Below, one piece after another: positions 34,184 through 43,148 of a stretch of 64,000 bases of DNA; position 1 is the first letter of the stretch; each line of letters starts with the position of its first letter. The translations under genes were made by a program, and so were the position numbers. Source of the stretch: Leifsonia sp. Root112D2 (GTDB taxonomy: Bacteria; Actinomycetota; Actinomycetes; Actinomycetales; Microbacteriaceae). Below the pieces are notes generated by a model, which was not told where the DNA came from, ran no database searches, and saw nothing but the letters and a program-made list of their open reading frames with translations. The DNA is taken from NCBI RefSeq assembly GCF_001424905.1, contig NZ_LMCU01000001.1:1853480-1917479 (forward strand), given 5' to 3'.

Positions 34184-34570
34184 ATGGCCCGCACCCCCGT
34201 CTCCCCGCGTCGTGTCGTCTGGGCCCTCGTGCTCGACGTCGTTCTCGTTCTCGTCTTCGCGATCATCGGCCGCGCCAGCCACACAGAGAGCCTCGACGTC
34301 GTCGGCGTGCTGGCAACCTTCTGGCCGTTCCTGGCCGGTCTGGCCATTGGCTGGCTCGCCTCGCAGGCCTGGCGTCGCCCGTTCGGCATCGCGCTGCCCG
34401 GCATCTCGATCTGGTTGATCACGGTGATAGGCGGCATGCTGTTCCGCGTGATCAGTGGGCAGGGCACCGCCCTCGCGTTCGTGATTGTCGCAACGGTGGT
34501 GCTCGGCATCCTGCTGGTCGGATGGCGTGCCGTCGCGGTTGCGATCACCCGGCGGCGTGCTGGCTCCTGA
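34184..34570 (+). CDS. DUF3054 family membrane protein
   Basis: A 128-residue protein with four membrane segments. The family signatures are VLDVVLVLVFAIIGRASH near the N-terminus, the middle WPFLAGLAIGWL with WRRPFGIALPGISIWLITVIGGMLFR, and a last hydrophobic segment. Function unknown. TAGGAT ends six bases before the ATG, and the spacer GGAGGC could also act as a short ribosome site. Confidence 0.88.
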   Translation: MARTPVSPRRVVWALVLDVVLVLVFAIIGRASHTESLDVVGVLATFWPFLAGLAIGWLASQAWRRPFGIALPGISIWLITVIGGMLFRVISGQGTALAFVIVATVVLGILLVGWRAVAVAITRRRAGS

Positions 34571-34630
34571 CGCCGCAGTACCAACGGGCGCCGCAGCGCC
34601 GATCGACCCGCCTCAAGGGAGAGGAAACGC

Positions 34631-35701
34631 ATGTCGCACAGTTCATCGCACGACCCCGTTCGCATCGGCATCGTCGGCAGCGGCGCCATGGGGCGCCTGC
34701 ACGCCGAGTACATCGCCCAGGAACCGCAGACCGAACTCGTGGCGGTGGCCGATCCGGTCAACGGCGCCGTGGCCGAGAGTTATGGTGTGCGCCAGTTCGC
34801 CGATCATCACGAGCTGATCGCATGGGGCGAGCTCGATGCCGTCATCGTCTCAAGCCCGAATTCCGTTCATGTCGTAACGGCGCTCGACCTGCTTGAGGCA
34901 GGCATCCCGACCCTCCTGGAGAAGCCGGTGGCCACCTCGTTTGCCGAGGCCCAGCAGCTCGTGGCGGCGACCAGGGATCACGCGACCCCGATTCTGGTGG
35001 GGCATCACCGGCGGCATCACCCGGCCGTTCACGCGGCGCACGAGCTGATCTCCTCGGGCGGGCTCGGCCGCATCGTGGCCGTCAACGGCATGTGGATGAC
35101 GCGAAAGACGGATGCCTATTTCGAGCTGGAGTGGCACCGCAAGCCCGGAGCGGGCGTCATGCTCATCAACCTCGTGCACGACCTCGACCTGCTGCGACAC
35201 CTCTGCGGCGAGATCGTGTCGGTGCAGGCGCGAACGAGCAATTCCGCCCGGGGCAACGAGGTGGAAGACACCGCGAGCGTGATAGTCGAGTTCTCCGACG
35301 GCGCCCTGGGCACCTTCGTCGTGTCGGATGCGGTGGTCGCGCCGTGGGGATGGGATCAGACGACACAAGACGACCCGTCGTATCCGTTCAATCCGGATGT
35401 CTCGGCCTTCTTCATCGCAGGCACCGAGGGCTCGCTCGCCTTTCCCGAGATGGCACACTACTTTCACACCGGCGTCTCCGACTGGAACCACCCGCTCAGC
35501 CGCAGCTTCGAGCCGCACCTGGCGGGCAACTCCTATGTGAGCCAGTTGCGGCACTTCGTGGATGTGGTGCGCGGCGAGGCGCAGCCGCTGGTCACGGTGG
35601 CCGACGCGGCGCAGACGCTCGCGGTCATCGAGACGGCGCACGAGGCCGCCCGCACGGGCAGTTCGACGCGGGTGCCGACCCTCGACGCGCCGACGAGCTG
35701 A
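34631..35701 (+). CDS. Gfo/Idh/MocA family oxidoreductase
   Basis: A 356-residue NAD(P)-dependent dehydrogenase of the inositol-dehydrogenase type. The Rossmann loop is GIVGSGAMGRLHAEYIAQ, LLEKPVATS holds the family EKP motif with the catalytic Lys, and the C-terminal alpha/beta domain carries HRRHHPAVH and GVMLINLVHDLDLLRHLCG, with the His/Asp substrate pair. It probably oxidises a cyclic polyol or sugar. GGGAGAGG precedes the ATG. It is convergent with the hemerythrin gene. Confidence 0.9.
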   Translation: MSHSSSHDPVRIGIVGSGAMGRLHAEYIAQEPQTELVAVADPVNGAVAESYGVRQFADHHELIAWGELDAVIVSSPNSVHVVTALDLLEAGIPTLLEKPVATSFAEAQQLVAATRDHATPILVGHHRRHHPAVHAAHELISSGGLGRIVAVNGMWMTRKTDAYFELEWHRKPGAGVMLINLVHDLDLLRHLCGEIVSVQARTSNSARGNEVEDTASVIVEFSDGALGTFVVSDAVVAPWGWDQTTQDDPSYPFNPDVSAFFIAGTEGSLAFPEMAHYFHTGVSDWNHPLSRSFEPHLAGNSYVSQLRHFVDVVRGEAQPLVTVADAAQTLAVIETAHEAARTGSSTRVPTLDAPTS

Positions 35702-35743
35702 GGTCACAGCACTCGCAGCGCCCGAAACCGAAAGCAGCCGGCG

Positions 35744-36205
35744 CTAGGCCTGCGCGCAGACCCAGCCCTCGGGCATCCGTCCCGCCTCGAGGAATGCGAG
35801 AAGCTCGGTACTGGCCTCGCCGTCGAGCACCGTGTCGGCCTGCGTGTAGATGATCGGCTCCTCCTTGGAGTTGTGCGCATCCAGCAGCGCCAGCAGCTCG
35901 CGGCAGGCGTCGAGCATCGTCGCCGAAGGCGTGTCGTCGCCGAGCAGCGCCTGCAGGGAATCCATGGTGCGCCAGAGCTCGCCGTGCTCGCGCAGCATCA
36001 CGAAGATGGGCATGGTCATGCCGGCCTCGCGCAACGGCGGAAACAGGAACGCCTCCTCAAGATAAATGTGTCGGCGCAGGCCGTCCGTGGCGCGCACGAG
36101 CGGTTCGGTGTCGGTCGTGCCGACCGCAAGCGCCGCGGTGTAGGTCTCGATTCCGCCGTCGATCTCGCGGTGCTCGCGCTCGAGGGCGCTGCCCAGCGTT
36201 TCCAT
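35744..36205 (-). CDS. Hemerythrin-domain protein
   Basis: A 153-residue four-helix protein with the hemerythrin HHE pattern of iron ligands: His in LEREHREI, His/Glu in RRHIYLEEAFLFPPL, His in MLREHGELW, and His/Glu in LDAHNSKEEPIIY. Such proteins carry a di-iron centre that binds O2 or senses oxygen, NO or iron. I start at ATG 36205; the longer frame is antisense-like. It begins 14 bases after the AhpD-type gene on the same strand, so the pair is probably an operon for peroxide or nitrosative defence (inference). Confidence 0.85.
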   Translation of the reverse strand: METLGSALEREHREIDGGIETYTAALAVGTTDTEPLVRATDGLRRHIYLEEAFLFPPLREAGMTMPIFVMLREHGELWRTMDSLQALLGDDTPSATMLDACRELLALLDAHNSKEEPIIYTQADTVLDGEASTELLAFLEAGRMPEGWVCAQA

Positions 36206-36219
36206 CGGTCTGCGGCCCC

Positions 36220-36684
36220 TTAGCTGCCGGCCGGATGCTCGGGCAGAGCCTGGTGCGTGCTGATGGCGAGCCGGTTCCACACATTGATCGCGGAGATCGC
36301 CATGAGCACGACCACAATCTCCTTCTCGTCGAAGGCGGCGGTGGCCCGGCTCCAGGTCTCGTCGGGCACGCCGCGTTCGCCGATGAGCGTGACCGCCTCG
36401 GTGAGCGCAAGCGCGGCCTGTTCCCGCTCGGAGTAGAGCGACGGTGCCTCGTGCCAACCGGCAAGCACGTCGAGGCGGCGCTCGTCGATTCCTGCGGCGC
36501 GTGCCTCGCGACCGTGCATGTCGAGGCAGTAGGCGCATCCGTTGATCTGCGAGGCACGAATCTTGATCAGCGCGAGCAGAACCTCGCCGAGGCCGCCGGA
36601 GTGAATGTATCTCTCCATGGCGAGCATCGGGGCGTATGCCGCCGCATCAATCTCCTGCACGGAAAGGCGTTGGTCGAAGGACAT
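36220..36684 (-). CDS. Carboxymuconolactone decarboxylase/AhpD family protein
   Basis: A 154-residue alkylhydroperoxidase-like protein. The redox motif GCAYCLDMHGREARAAG holds the CxxC-x3-H active site of AhpD. IKIRASQINGCAYC and VVLMAISAINVWNRLAI are the flanking family helices. Such proteins reduce peroxides or act as thiol adaptors. I start at ATG 36684 because AGGAGGTCTCG lies just before it, rather than at the upstream ATG. The region before it contains TATATAA on the opposite side of an AT-rich patch, a possible -10. Confidence 0.9.
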   Translation of the reverse strand: MSFDQRLSVQEIDAAAYAPMLAMERYIHSGGLGEVLLALIKIRASQINGCAYCLDMHGREARAAGIDERRLDVLAGWHEAPSLYSEREQAALALTEAVTLIGERGVPDETWSRATAAFDEKEIVVVLMAISAINVWNRLAISTHQALPEHPAGS

Positions 36685-36773
36685 CGAGACCTCCTGGTCT
36701 GTGTGTGTGAACGTCGCAGCGTATCGGTTATATAAATGATCGTAGTCCTTCAAATTGCCAGGGACAGGCGATC

Positions 36774-37985
36774 TCAGGCGGGGTCATCGATCGGGCCGAG
36801 CCAGGCGTTGGCCACGGTGGAGTGCGCGGACTCGTCGTCGGAGGGATGGAAGAGCCCGGCCAGCACGTCGCGATACAGCCGCCCCAACTCGCTGCCGCTG
36901 AAGTACGAGCCGCCGCCCGAGACGCGGATGGCCTGGTCAACGACGAAGCGCGCGTTCTCGGTGGCGCGCACCTTCAACCCCACCAGTTTCGGGAACCACT
37001 GTGAGCCGTGGTCGGCCAGCGCGTCGACGTCGCGAGCCAGCGCATCCAGTTGCGGGCCGATGCCGTCCTGGGCGATGGCGGCATCCGCCACCCGCCAGCG
37101 GATGTCCGGATCCTGCGCGTAGGAGCGACCGTCGTTCTTCATCGAGGTTCGCCGCTTGGCGCCTGCGACGGCGAGTTCGAGCGCGCGAGCGCCGATGCCC
37201 GTGTAGACGGCGGCGAGCAGAATCTCGAAGTTGGCGAAGATGGCGAAAATGAGCGGGTCGGCATTGGGGCCGGGATCGAGACGCCGCACAATGCGATCCG
37301 CGGGCGCGAGTGCGCCGGTGAGCACCGTGGAGTTGCTCTGGCTGGCCCGCATGCCCACGGTGTCCCAGTCATCCTTGATCTCGAAGCCGCCGCCATCGCG
37401 CGTGATGAAACCGTAGACCAGCTTCGGGGCATCCGCGCTGGTGGCGTCCAGACCCATCGTGCCGAGGCGCGTCCAGGCGGGGGAGAGCGAGGTGAAGATC
37501 TTGGTGCCGACGAATCGATAGCCGCCATCGGACTCGGGGCGCGCATCCGTTCGGGAGCCGAATAGCACCAGATCGTTGCCGCCCTCGCTGATGCCGAACG
37601 CGAAGATTTCGCCCGCGCCCGCCTCACGCAGCACGAACTCGAGCGAGTCGTCGCCGCGATCGCGCAGTACCTTGGCCACGCCGGTCCACACCAGGTGCAT
37701 GTTGACGGCCAGCGCGGTTGCGGGGGCCGCGGATGCCAGTCGCGACTGCTCGTGGGCCACACACTGAAGCGACAGGCCGAGGCCACCGAACTCGACGGGC
37801 ACGAATGCCTTCAGGTACCCGGCCGCGGTCAGCTCGGCGAGATCCTCGGTGAAGAAGGCGTTCTCGCGGTCGTAGCCGGCCGCCCTCGAACGGATGCCCT
37901 CCAGCAGCTCATCGCTCAGCACTTCTTGGACCGGCACTTCTTGGACCGGCACTTCTTTGACCGGCACAGGCGCGTTCTCACTCAC
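36774..37985 (-). CDS. Acyl-CoA dehydrogenase family protein
   Basis: A 403-residue flavoprotein of the acyl-CoA dehydrogenase superfamily. The N-terminal helical domain, central FAFGISEGGNDL with FVGTKIFTSLSP and DDWDTVGMRASQSNSTVL (FAD contacts), and the C-terminal helical domain with RVSGGGSYFSGSELGRLYRDV are all present. The catalytic Glu position is not clear, so it may be a monooxygenase-like or oxidase member. The N-terminus begins with a repeated PVQEV segment from a 15-bp DNA repeat. The start is GTG 37985 with TAGGCT six bases upstream. Confidence 0.88.
   Translation of the reverse strand: MSENAPVPVKEVPVQEVPVQEVLSDELLEGIRSRAAGYDRENAFFTEDLAELTAAGYLKAFVPVEFGGLGLSLQCVAHEQSRLASAAPATALAVNMHLVWTGVAKVLRDRGDDSLEFVLREAGAGEIFAFGISEGGNDLVLFGSRTDARPESDGGYRFVGTKIFTSLSPAWTRLGTMGLDATSADAPKLVYGFITRDGGGFEIKDDWDTVGMRASQSNSTVLTGALAPADRIVRRLDPGPNADPLIFAIFANFEILLAAVYTGIGARALELAVAGAKRRTSMKNDGRSYAQDPDIRWRVADAAIAQDGIGPQLDALARDVDALADHGSQWFPKLVGLKVRATENARFVVDQAIRVSGGGSYFSGSELGRLYRDVLAGLFHPSDDESAHSTVANAWLGPIDDPA
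37920..37964. repeat. 15-bp in-frame tandem repeat, three copies
   Basis: CACTTCTTGGACCGG occurs twice and once with one change (CACTTCTTTGACCGG), encoding VPV(K/Q)E pentapeptide repeats near the N-terminus of the acyl-CoA dehydrogenase-like protein. The third copy turns Gln into Lys. Copy number should be prone to change. Confidence 0.85.
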
Positions 37986-37994
37986 GCCCCAAGC

Positions 37995-38891
37995 CTACGC
38001 AGAGGGCGTCGGCCGCGCTGCCTGAGTTGAGGGACTCTGCGGCTTGCCGCGCCTCGTGCGGCGCACGATCAGCAGCACAACGCCGGCAATCACGGCGAGA
38101 ACCACGAGCCACGGCAGCAGAACGCCGAGGGCCACCAGCACGCCGGCCCCCGTCGCGGCCAGGGCATTCCAGCCGGCGACCAGGCCACCCCAGAAGCTGT
38201 CGGGCGCGCCCGAGGCGACGGTGCCGAGCGGATGCAGGGTGAGCGTCAGCGTCGACATCGAGACCTGGTCTTTGAGGTAGGCCTGCTGCGCCTTCAGGCT
38301 GTCAAGGTCGGCCTGTCGGCTCGAGAGGGCGGACTCCAGATCGATGAGGTCCTTGGTGTTCGTGGCGGTGCTCATGAGCGTGAGCAGACGGTCGACGGAT
38401 GCCTGCAGTGCGCTCACCCGCGCATCCGTGTCTTGCACCTGCGTGGTGACGTCGTTGGCATTGAGGGTCAGCTCGTTGACGGTGCCGAGCTTCTTCAGCG
38501 AGGCGATGGTGTTGTCGAGACGATCGGAGGGCACGCGGAGCGTGAGAGACGCGCTGGCCCGGTGCGTGTCGGTGGCCGGCTGTTCGCTCTGTTCGTCGAC
38601 CCGACCGCCCGCGGTCGCCACGGTGCGCGTTGCGGTCTCGGCGGCGGCGACCGGGTTCTTCACGCTGATCGACAGGCTGCCTGTCGTGACGACCTGGCGT
38701 TGCACGATGGCGTTCTTCGATTCGCTGTCTATCGCGGTGCCGCTGGCGGCCTTCGGCTTCACGGGCTGCGCGAGAGACTGACCGCCGCCACCGTTTCCTG
38801 CATCGGCGCGCGAGGAGGTGCCGCCGGCCGTGCATCCTGCGAGCAGAAGAACGGCGGCGACGACCGCGACGGTCGAGAGTGAGCGCTTCAT
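37995..38891 (-). CDS. DUF4349 lipoprotein
   Basis: A 298-residue membrane lipoprotein. The signal is MKRSLSTVAVVAAVLLLAGC with lipobox LAGC (lipid on Cys20). The DUF4349 domain includes RQVVTTGSLSISVKNPVAAAE, GGRVDEQSEQP and a central coiled coil (DARVSALQASVDRLLTLM), then a C-terminal membrane segment (VALGVLLPWLVVLAVIAGV) and basic tail. The function is unknown; a cell-surface role is likely. TACGGT six bases before the ATG suggests a leaderless start. Its TAG stop is part of the -10 box of the next gene. Confidence 0.9.
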   Translation of the reverse strand: MKRSLSTVAVVAAVLLLAGCTAGGTSSRADAGNGGGGQSLAQPVKPKAASGTAIDSESKNAIVQRQVVTTGSLSISVKNPVAAAETATRTVATAGGRVDEQSEQPATDTHRASASLTLRVPSDRLDNTIASLKKLGTVNELTLNANDVTTQVQDTDARVSALQASVDRLLTLMSTATNTKDLIDLESALSSRQADLDSLKAQQAYLKDQVSMSTLTLTLHPLGTVASGAPDSFWGGLVAGWNALAATGAGVLVALGVLLPWLVVLAVIAGVVLLIVRRTRRGKPQSPSTQAARPTPSA

Positions 38892-38988
38892 TCTTCAACC
38901 GTATGTGGAGGCCACGAGGGCGAGCGCCGAGAGCGATCACAATCCCGTCTCGTTACGGTCACGGAAAGGTTGCGGCGATAATGGGCGC

Positions 38989-39783
38989 ATGGAGTGGCTG
39001 AGGGAGCTGGTAGGGCGGCGCTCGCGGCGGGCCCCGGTGCTGCACATCGCCGGCGACGAGGGAACCGGCCCCGTCGTGGTACTCGTGCACGGCATCGCCT
39101 CCTCGTCCGTGACCTTTCAGAACCTGGTGCCGCTCATCGAGCCGACCCATCGGGTCATCTCGGTCGACATTCTCGGATTCGGCCGCTCGCCCACGCCGGA
39201 GGGTGCGCAATACACGCTGGAGGAGCACGTGGACGCGTTGCGCGCCACGCTTCTCTCGCTGCGCTTGCGGGAACCTTTCACGCTCGTCGGCCATTCCCTC
39301 GGCAGCCTCATCGTGAGCCGCTATGCGGCGGTGCATCCGGCGCATATCGCCCGGCTCGTGCTCGTGGGGCCGCCCATCTACGTGGCCCCGGCCGAGATCG
39401 GTGACCGCCGCGTGCGGGCGCGGGTGGGCGCCTATTTGCGCGCCTATGAGTTTCTGCGACGGCGTAAGGAATTCACGCTGCTCAACGCACGCATACTGGG
39501 CCGGCTGCTGCCCATCAAAGGGGTCTTCGAGATCACCGAACGCACATGGGAACCCTTCGTGAAGTCGCTCGAGAACTGCATCGAGCAGCAGACCACCATC
39601 AGCGACCTGGCGGCCGTGCACGTGCCCGTCGAGGTGATCTACGGATCGCTCGACGCATTCATCGCGCCCGGCAGTCTCTCGGTGATCGAGCGGATGCGCC
39701 ACGTGACGATGCACCGCGTCGAGGCTAACGACCACCTGATTCGCAAGCGGCTGGCCCGCGTGGTGGCAACGGCCATCGGGTGA
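38989..39783 (+). CDS. Alpha/beta hydrolase
   Basis: A 264-residue alpha/beta-hydrolase-fold enzyme. VVVLVHGIASSSVTF is the oxyanion region, VGHSLGSLIVSRYA holds the nucleophilic Ser, Asp lies in LDAFIAPG and His in ANDHLIRK near the C-terminus. The esterase or hydrolase substrate is unknown. GATAAT ends six bases before ATG 38989, which sets the start; the longer upstream frame overlaps the divergent lipoprotein gene. Confidence 0.9.
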   Translation: MEWLRELVGRRSRRAPVLHIAGDEGTGPVVVLVHGIASSSVTFQNLVPLIEPTHRVISVDILGFGRSPTPEGAQYTLEEHVDALRATLLSLRLREPFTLVGHSLGSLIVSRYAAVHPAHIARLVLVGPPIYVAPAEIGDRRVRARVGAYLRAYEFLRRRKEFTLLNARILGRLLPIKGVFEITERTWEPFVKSLENCIEQQTTISDLAAVHVPVEVIYGSLDAFIAPGSLSVIERMRHVTMHRVEANDHLIRKRLARVVATAIG

Positions 39784-39829
39784 GGTCCTGGCGTGACCTC
39801 ACGCTCCACCGCGCATCTAGGCTTGAGTC

Positions 39830-40813
39830 ATGGATCAGCGCACACTCGGAAGAACAGGGCGGACCGTTTCCGCCATCGGGCTCGGCACCTGGCAGCTGGG
39901 GGCCGACTGGGGAGACGTGACTGAGGCCGACGCAACCGCCGTACTCGCAGCATCCGCCGACGCCGGCGTCACCTTCTTCGACACGGCGGATGTCTATGGT
40001 GACGGCCGCAGCGAACAGATCATCGGGCGCTTTCTTGCCGCGAACCCCGGTCACGGCATCACGGTGGCCACCAAGATGGGGCGGCGCGAGGCGCAGGACG
40101 CCGCGAACTTCACTCTCGCGAAGTTCCGCGAATGGACCGACCGGTCACGCGCCAACCTTGGCGTCGACACGCTCGACCTGGTGCAGCTGCACTGCCCGCC
40201 GACGTCGGTCTTCTCCAGCGACGCCGTCTACGATGCCCTCGACACGCTCGTTGCCGACGGCGCCATCGCCAACTATGGCGTGAGCGTCGAGACCTGCGAC
40301 GAGGCTCTCGCCGCGATTGCCCGCCCGGGCACGGCGAGCGTGCAGATCATTCTCAATGCGTTCCGGCTCAAGCCGCTCGAGAAGGTGCTGCCCGCCGCAC
40401 GCGAGGCGGGGGTGGGCATCATCGCCCGCGTGCCGTTGGCATCCGGACTGCTGACCGGGCGTTACACGGCCGAGACGACATTCGCCGAGAACGACCACCG
40501 CAGCTTCAACCGGCACGGCGAGGCCTTCGATCAGGGCGAGACGTTCTCCGGCGTGGATTTCGAGTCCGGCGTTGCCGCGGCGCAGGAGTTCGCGGCACTC
40601 GTGCCCGAGGCTCTCACGCCGGCGCAGGCCGCCCTCGCCTGGGTGGCGCAGCAGCATGGCGTGAGCTCGGTCATTCCGGGCGCCCGGTCCATCGAGCAGG
40701 CGCGGGGCAACGCCGCCGCGGGCTCGGTGCCGCCCCTGGGCGAAGCATTCGAGGCCGGCGTGCGTGACATCTACGACCGCTACTTTCGCGCCGCCATCCA
40801 CACGCGCTGGTAG
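39830..40813 (+). CDS. Aldo/keto reductase
   Basis: A 327-residue aldo/keto reductase of the AKR11/12-like group. Catalytic set: Asp and Tyr in FFDTADVYGDGRSEQIIG, Lys in VATKMGRRE, His in VQLHCPP. The C-terminal NADPH site is SSVIPGARSIEQARGNAAA. It reduces aldehydes or ketones with NADPH; the substrate is unknown. TAGGCT six bases before the ATG suggests a leaderless start. It converges with a second, only distantly related aldo/keto reductase gene. Confidence 0.92.
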   Translation: MDQRTLGRTGRTVSAIGLGTWQLGADWGDVTEADATAVLAASADAGVTFFDTADVYGDGRSEQIIGRFLAANPGHGITVATKMGRREAQDAANFTLAKFREWTDRSRANLGVDTLDLVQLHCPPTSVFSSDAVYDALDTLVADGAIANYGVSVETCDEALAAIARPGTASVQIILNAFRLKPLEKVLPAAREAGVGIIARVPLASGLLTGRYTAETTFAENDHRSFNRHGEAFDQGETFSGVDFESGVAAAQEFAALVPEALTPAQAALAWVAQQHGVSSVIPGARSIEQARGNAAAGSVPPLGEAFEAGVRDIYDRYFRAAIHTRW

Positions 40814-40831
40814 CGGCCGCTGGAAGGTTGG

Positions 40832-41659
40832 TCAGTCGAGGTCGTCGGGGTCGCGACCGGTGCGTTCGCCGTTCTCGAGAGTGGCGATGGCCGCCAGGTC
40901 GTTGGCGTCGAGCGCAAAGTCGAAGACCTCGAAGTTCTCGCGGATGCGCTCTGCGTGCACCGACTTGGGAATCACCACATTGCCGAGCTCGATGTGCCAG
41001 CGGATCACCACCTGCGCCACCGATTTGCCGTACTTCTCCGCGATGCCGGCGAGCAGCTGCGAGTCGAGCAGGCGCCCGCGCGCGAGCGGCGACCACGCCT
41101 CGGTGAGTATGCCGTGGGCCGCGTCATAGGCGCGCACCGCGGTCTGCGGCAGCCGTGGGTGCAACTCCACCTGGTTGATCACCGGCGCGATCTCGCCCTC
41201 GGCGAGAACGCGGTCGAGGTGGTGCGTGTGAAAGTTCGAGACGCCGATGGATCGCGCGAGCCCGTCGGCGCGGATCTTCTCGAGAGCGCGCCATGCCTCG
41301 AGATAGCGCCCCTGCTTCGGTGCGGGCCAGTGGATGAGATAGAGATCCACGTAGTCGAGGCCGAGCCTGTCCAGGCTCTCATCGAATGCGCGCCGAGTCT
41401 CGTCGATGCCGTGCCGGTCGTTCCAGACCTTGGTCGTCACGAAGATCTCGCTGCGGTCGATACCGGATGCCGCGATGCCCTGGCCGACTCCGCGCTCGTT
41501 CTCGTAGAGCGCCGCCGTGTCGATGTGGCGGTATCCGGTCTCGAGGGCGAGGCGCACCGCGGTGGCCGCGTCGGCATCCGGAATCTTGTAGACGCCGAGA
41601 CCCAGCTGGGGAATCGAGTGGCCGTCGCTCAGCGGCAGGATCGGGGAGGGGATGCTCAT
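40832..41659 (-). CDS. Aldo/keto reductase (AKR5 type)
   Basis: A 275-residue aldo/keto reductase of the 2,5-diketo-gluconate reductase (AKR5) branch. HIDTAALYENERGVGQG holds Asp and Tyr, FVTTKVWNDRHG the Lys and YLIHWPAPKQGRY the His. IPKSVHAERIRENFEVFDF is the NADPH site. The start is ATG 41659, six bases after GATAAT. The protein resembles the AKR at 58992-59825 more than its convergent neighbour. Confidence 0.92.
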   Translation of the reverse strand: MSIPSPILPLSDGHSIPQLGLGVYKIPDADAATAVRLALETGYRHIDTAALYENERGVGQGIAASGIDRSEIFVTTKVWNDRHGIDETRRAFDESLDRLGLDYVDLYLIHWPAPKQGRYLEAWRALEKIRADGLARSIGVSNFHTHHLDRVLAEGEIAPVINQVELHPRLPQTAVRAYDAAHGILTEAWSPLARGRLLDSQLLAGIAEKYGKSVAQVVIRWHIELGNVVIPKSVHAERIRENFEVFDFALDANDLAAIATLENGERTGRDPDDLD

Positions 41660-41690
41660 GCTCCCATTATCGCCGCGGTCGCCCCACGCT

Positions 41691-41775
41691 GGTTGAGGAG
41701 TGCGAGGAACGAGCGCGTCTCGAAACCAGAGCCGCGCGTGGGGGTTTCGAGACGCTCGTTCCTCGCTCCTCAACC
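41691..41775. repeat. Large palindromic element (REP-like)
   Basis: The left arm 41691-41727 and right arm 41743-41775 are inverted copies (GGTTGAGGAG...CGAAACC against GGTTTCG...CTCCTCAACC), the left being four bases longer through two 2-base insertions. The arms surround a 15-base loop. I recall very similar arms scattered through Microbacteriaceae genomes, which suggests a dispersed REP-type element. It lies between the MFS transporter stop and the aldo/keto reductase start on the same strand and may serve as terminator. Confidence 0.75.
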
Positions 41776-41782
41776 GACGTGC

Positions 41783-42994
41783 TCAGCTGGGCTGAACCGC
41801 TATCGGCTCGGTGTCGGGAATGGGGCTGGCGTCGCGCCCGCGCAGGTCGGGATGCCAGCGCACGGCCACGACCGGAATGATGAACCCCACGAGCGCGAAC
41901 GCTCCCGCAACCCAGAACGCACCGACCGCGCCCGAACTGTCGATGTAGAACCCGGCCAGGGCCGAGCCGAGGGCGGCGCCGATGAGCTGCCCGGTGCCCA
42001 CCCAGCCGTAGGCCTCTGCCGTGTCGCTGAATTTGACGCTCGCCGACACAATCGCGAAGAGCACGGCCAGGGCCGGGGCGATGCCGAGCCCCGCGATGAT
42101 GAGCGTGAGCGCGAGACCCCACCACGACCACAGCATGAACATGGAGATGGCGATGCCGACGAACACGATGAACATGCGTCGCGCGGTGGCCCACGGACCG
42201 ATGGGAACGTGCCCGAGGGCGAGGCCGCCGACGAGCGAGCCGAGTGACCAGATGCCGAGCACAATGCCGGCGAACGGCGAGCCCTCGCCGAAGTTCGCGA
42301 CGACGCCCGCCTCGATAGCCGCGCAGGAGCCGATCAGGAGAAAACCGACGACCGTGGCCAGCATCACGGGCGGTCGGCGCAGTACCGCGCCGAGCCTGCG
42401 TTTGCTGCGTGGGATGCGCACCCGGCCGACCTCCGGCGAGGCGATGAACCAGAGTCCGCCGGCCAGCATGATCGCCACGGACATGAGGATGCCCTCGACG
42501 GTGCCGAGCTGCGTGGCCACAAAGGTGATCACCACGGGGCCGGCGATCCAGATGATCTCCTGCGCCGAGGCATCCAGGGAGAACAGCGGCGTGAGCTGGC
42601 GGGAGTTCACCATCTTGGGATAGATGGTGCGAACCGCGGGCTGCACCGGCGGCATGGTGAGACCGGCGAACGCCGCGACGGCCATGGTGAGCGGAATTGG
42701 CAGGGGGAGCACGCCGATCACCGCGACGGCGACGGCGCACAGGCCGAGCGTGAGGCTCAGCACGAGCCGCATTCCCCATACCCCCATGAGGCGGCTCGTC
42801 AGCGGGCCGGCGACGGCCTGGCCGACGCTCATGGCCCCGAGCACGAGGCCTGCCGCGGCGTAGGAATGGTGCACGCGTTCGATGTGCAGGAGAAAGGCGA
42901 GCGAGAGCATCCCGAACGGGAATCTGGCCGTGAGCTGAGCCGCGATGATTCGCCCGACGCCCGGCGTCTTCAGAAGGCTCGAATAGATACTCAC
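41783..42994 (-). CDS. MFS transporter
   Basis: A 403-residue major facilitator protein with twelve hydrophobic segments in two halves. The first loop GAMSVGQAVAGPLTSRLMGVWGMR contains the MFS loop 2-3 pattern, and the central cytoplasmic loop is RVRIPRSKRRLGAVLRR. The C-terminus is a short acidic/proline tail. The start is a GTG with no clear ribosome site; TACACT lies nine bases upstream. It may export a drug or metabolite, but the substrate is unpredictable. No regulator is adjacent. Confidence 0.9.
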   Translation of the reverse strand: MSIYSSLLKTPGVGRIIAAQLTARFPFGMLSLAFLLHIERVHHSYAAAGLVLGAMSVGQAVAGPLTSRLMGVWGMRLVLSLTLGLCAVAVAVIGVLPLPIPLTMAVAAFAGLTMPPVQPAVRTIYPKMVNSRQLTPLFSLDASAQEIIWIAGPVVITFVATQLGTVEGILMSVAIMLAGGLWFIASPEVGRVRIPRSKRRLGAVLRRPPVMLATVVGFLLIGSCAAIEAGVVANFGEGSPFAGIVLGIWSLGSLVGGLALGHVPIGPWATARRMFIVFVGIAISMFMLWSWWGLALTLIIAGLGIAPALAVLFAIVSASVKFSDTAEAYGWVGTGQLIGAALGSALAGFYIDSSGAVGAFWVAGAFALVGFIIPVVAVRWHPDLRGRDASPIPDTEPIAVQPS

Positions 42995-43098
42995 AAGGTC
43001 TCAAGTGTAGCTGGCCGCGCGCGTCTGAGCGGATGTCGGCGGTGCCGTTTAGCCTGTGTATAAGTCCGCGAAGTTATGCACATCTGTGGATGACACGC

Positions 43099-43148
43099 CC
43101 ACTACATCTAGGGTTGGCCTTTGGCGATCAACCCGCTATATAGTGGTC
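43099..43148. promoter_or_regulatory. Candidate NrdR-box pair upstream of the ribonucleotide reductase operon
   Basis: CCACTACATCTAGGGT (43099-43114) and CCGCTATATAGTGGTC (43133-43148) each match the core CwAtATaTwG of NrdR boxes, which bind the ATP-cone repressor NrdR to silence nrd genes. The two boxes are 34 bases apart, slightly more than three helical turns. Box 2 includes TATAGT, which could be the -10, giving a 5' leader of about 140 bases before nrdA. The rest of this roughly 300-base gap (42995-43292) holds no other feature I can name. Confidence 0.5.
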
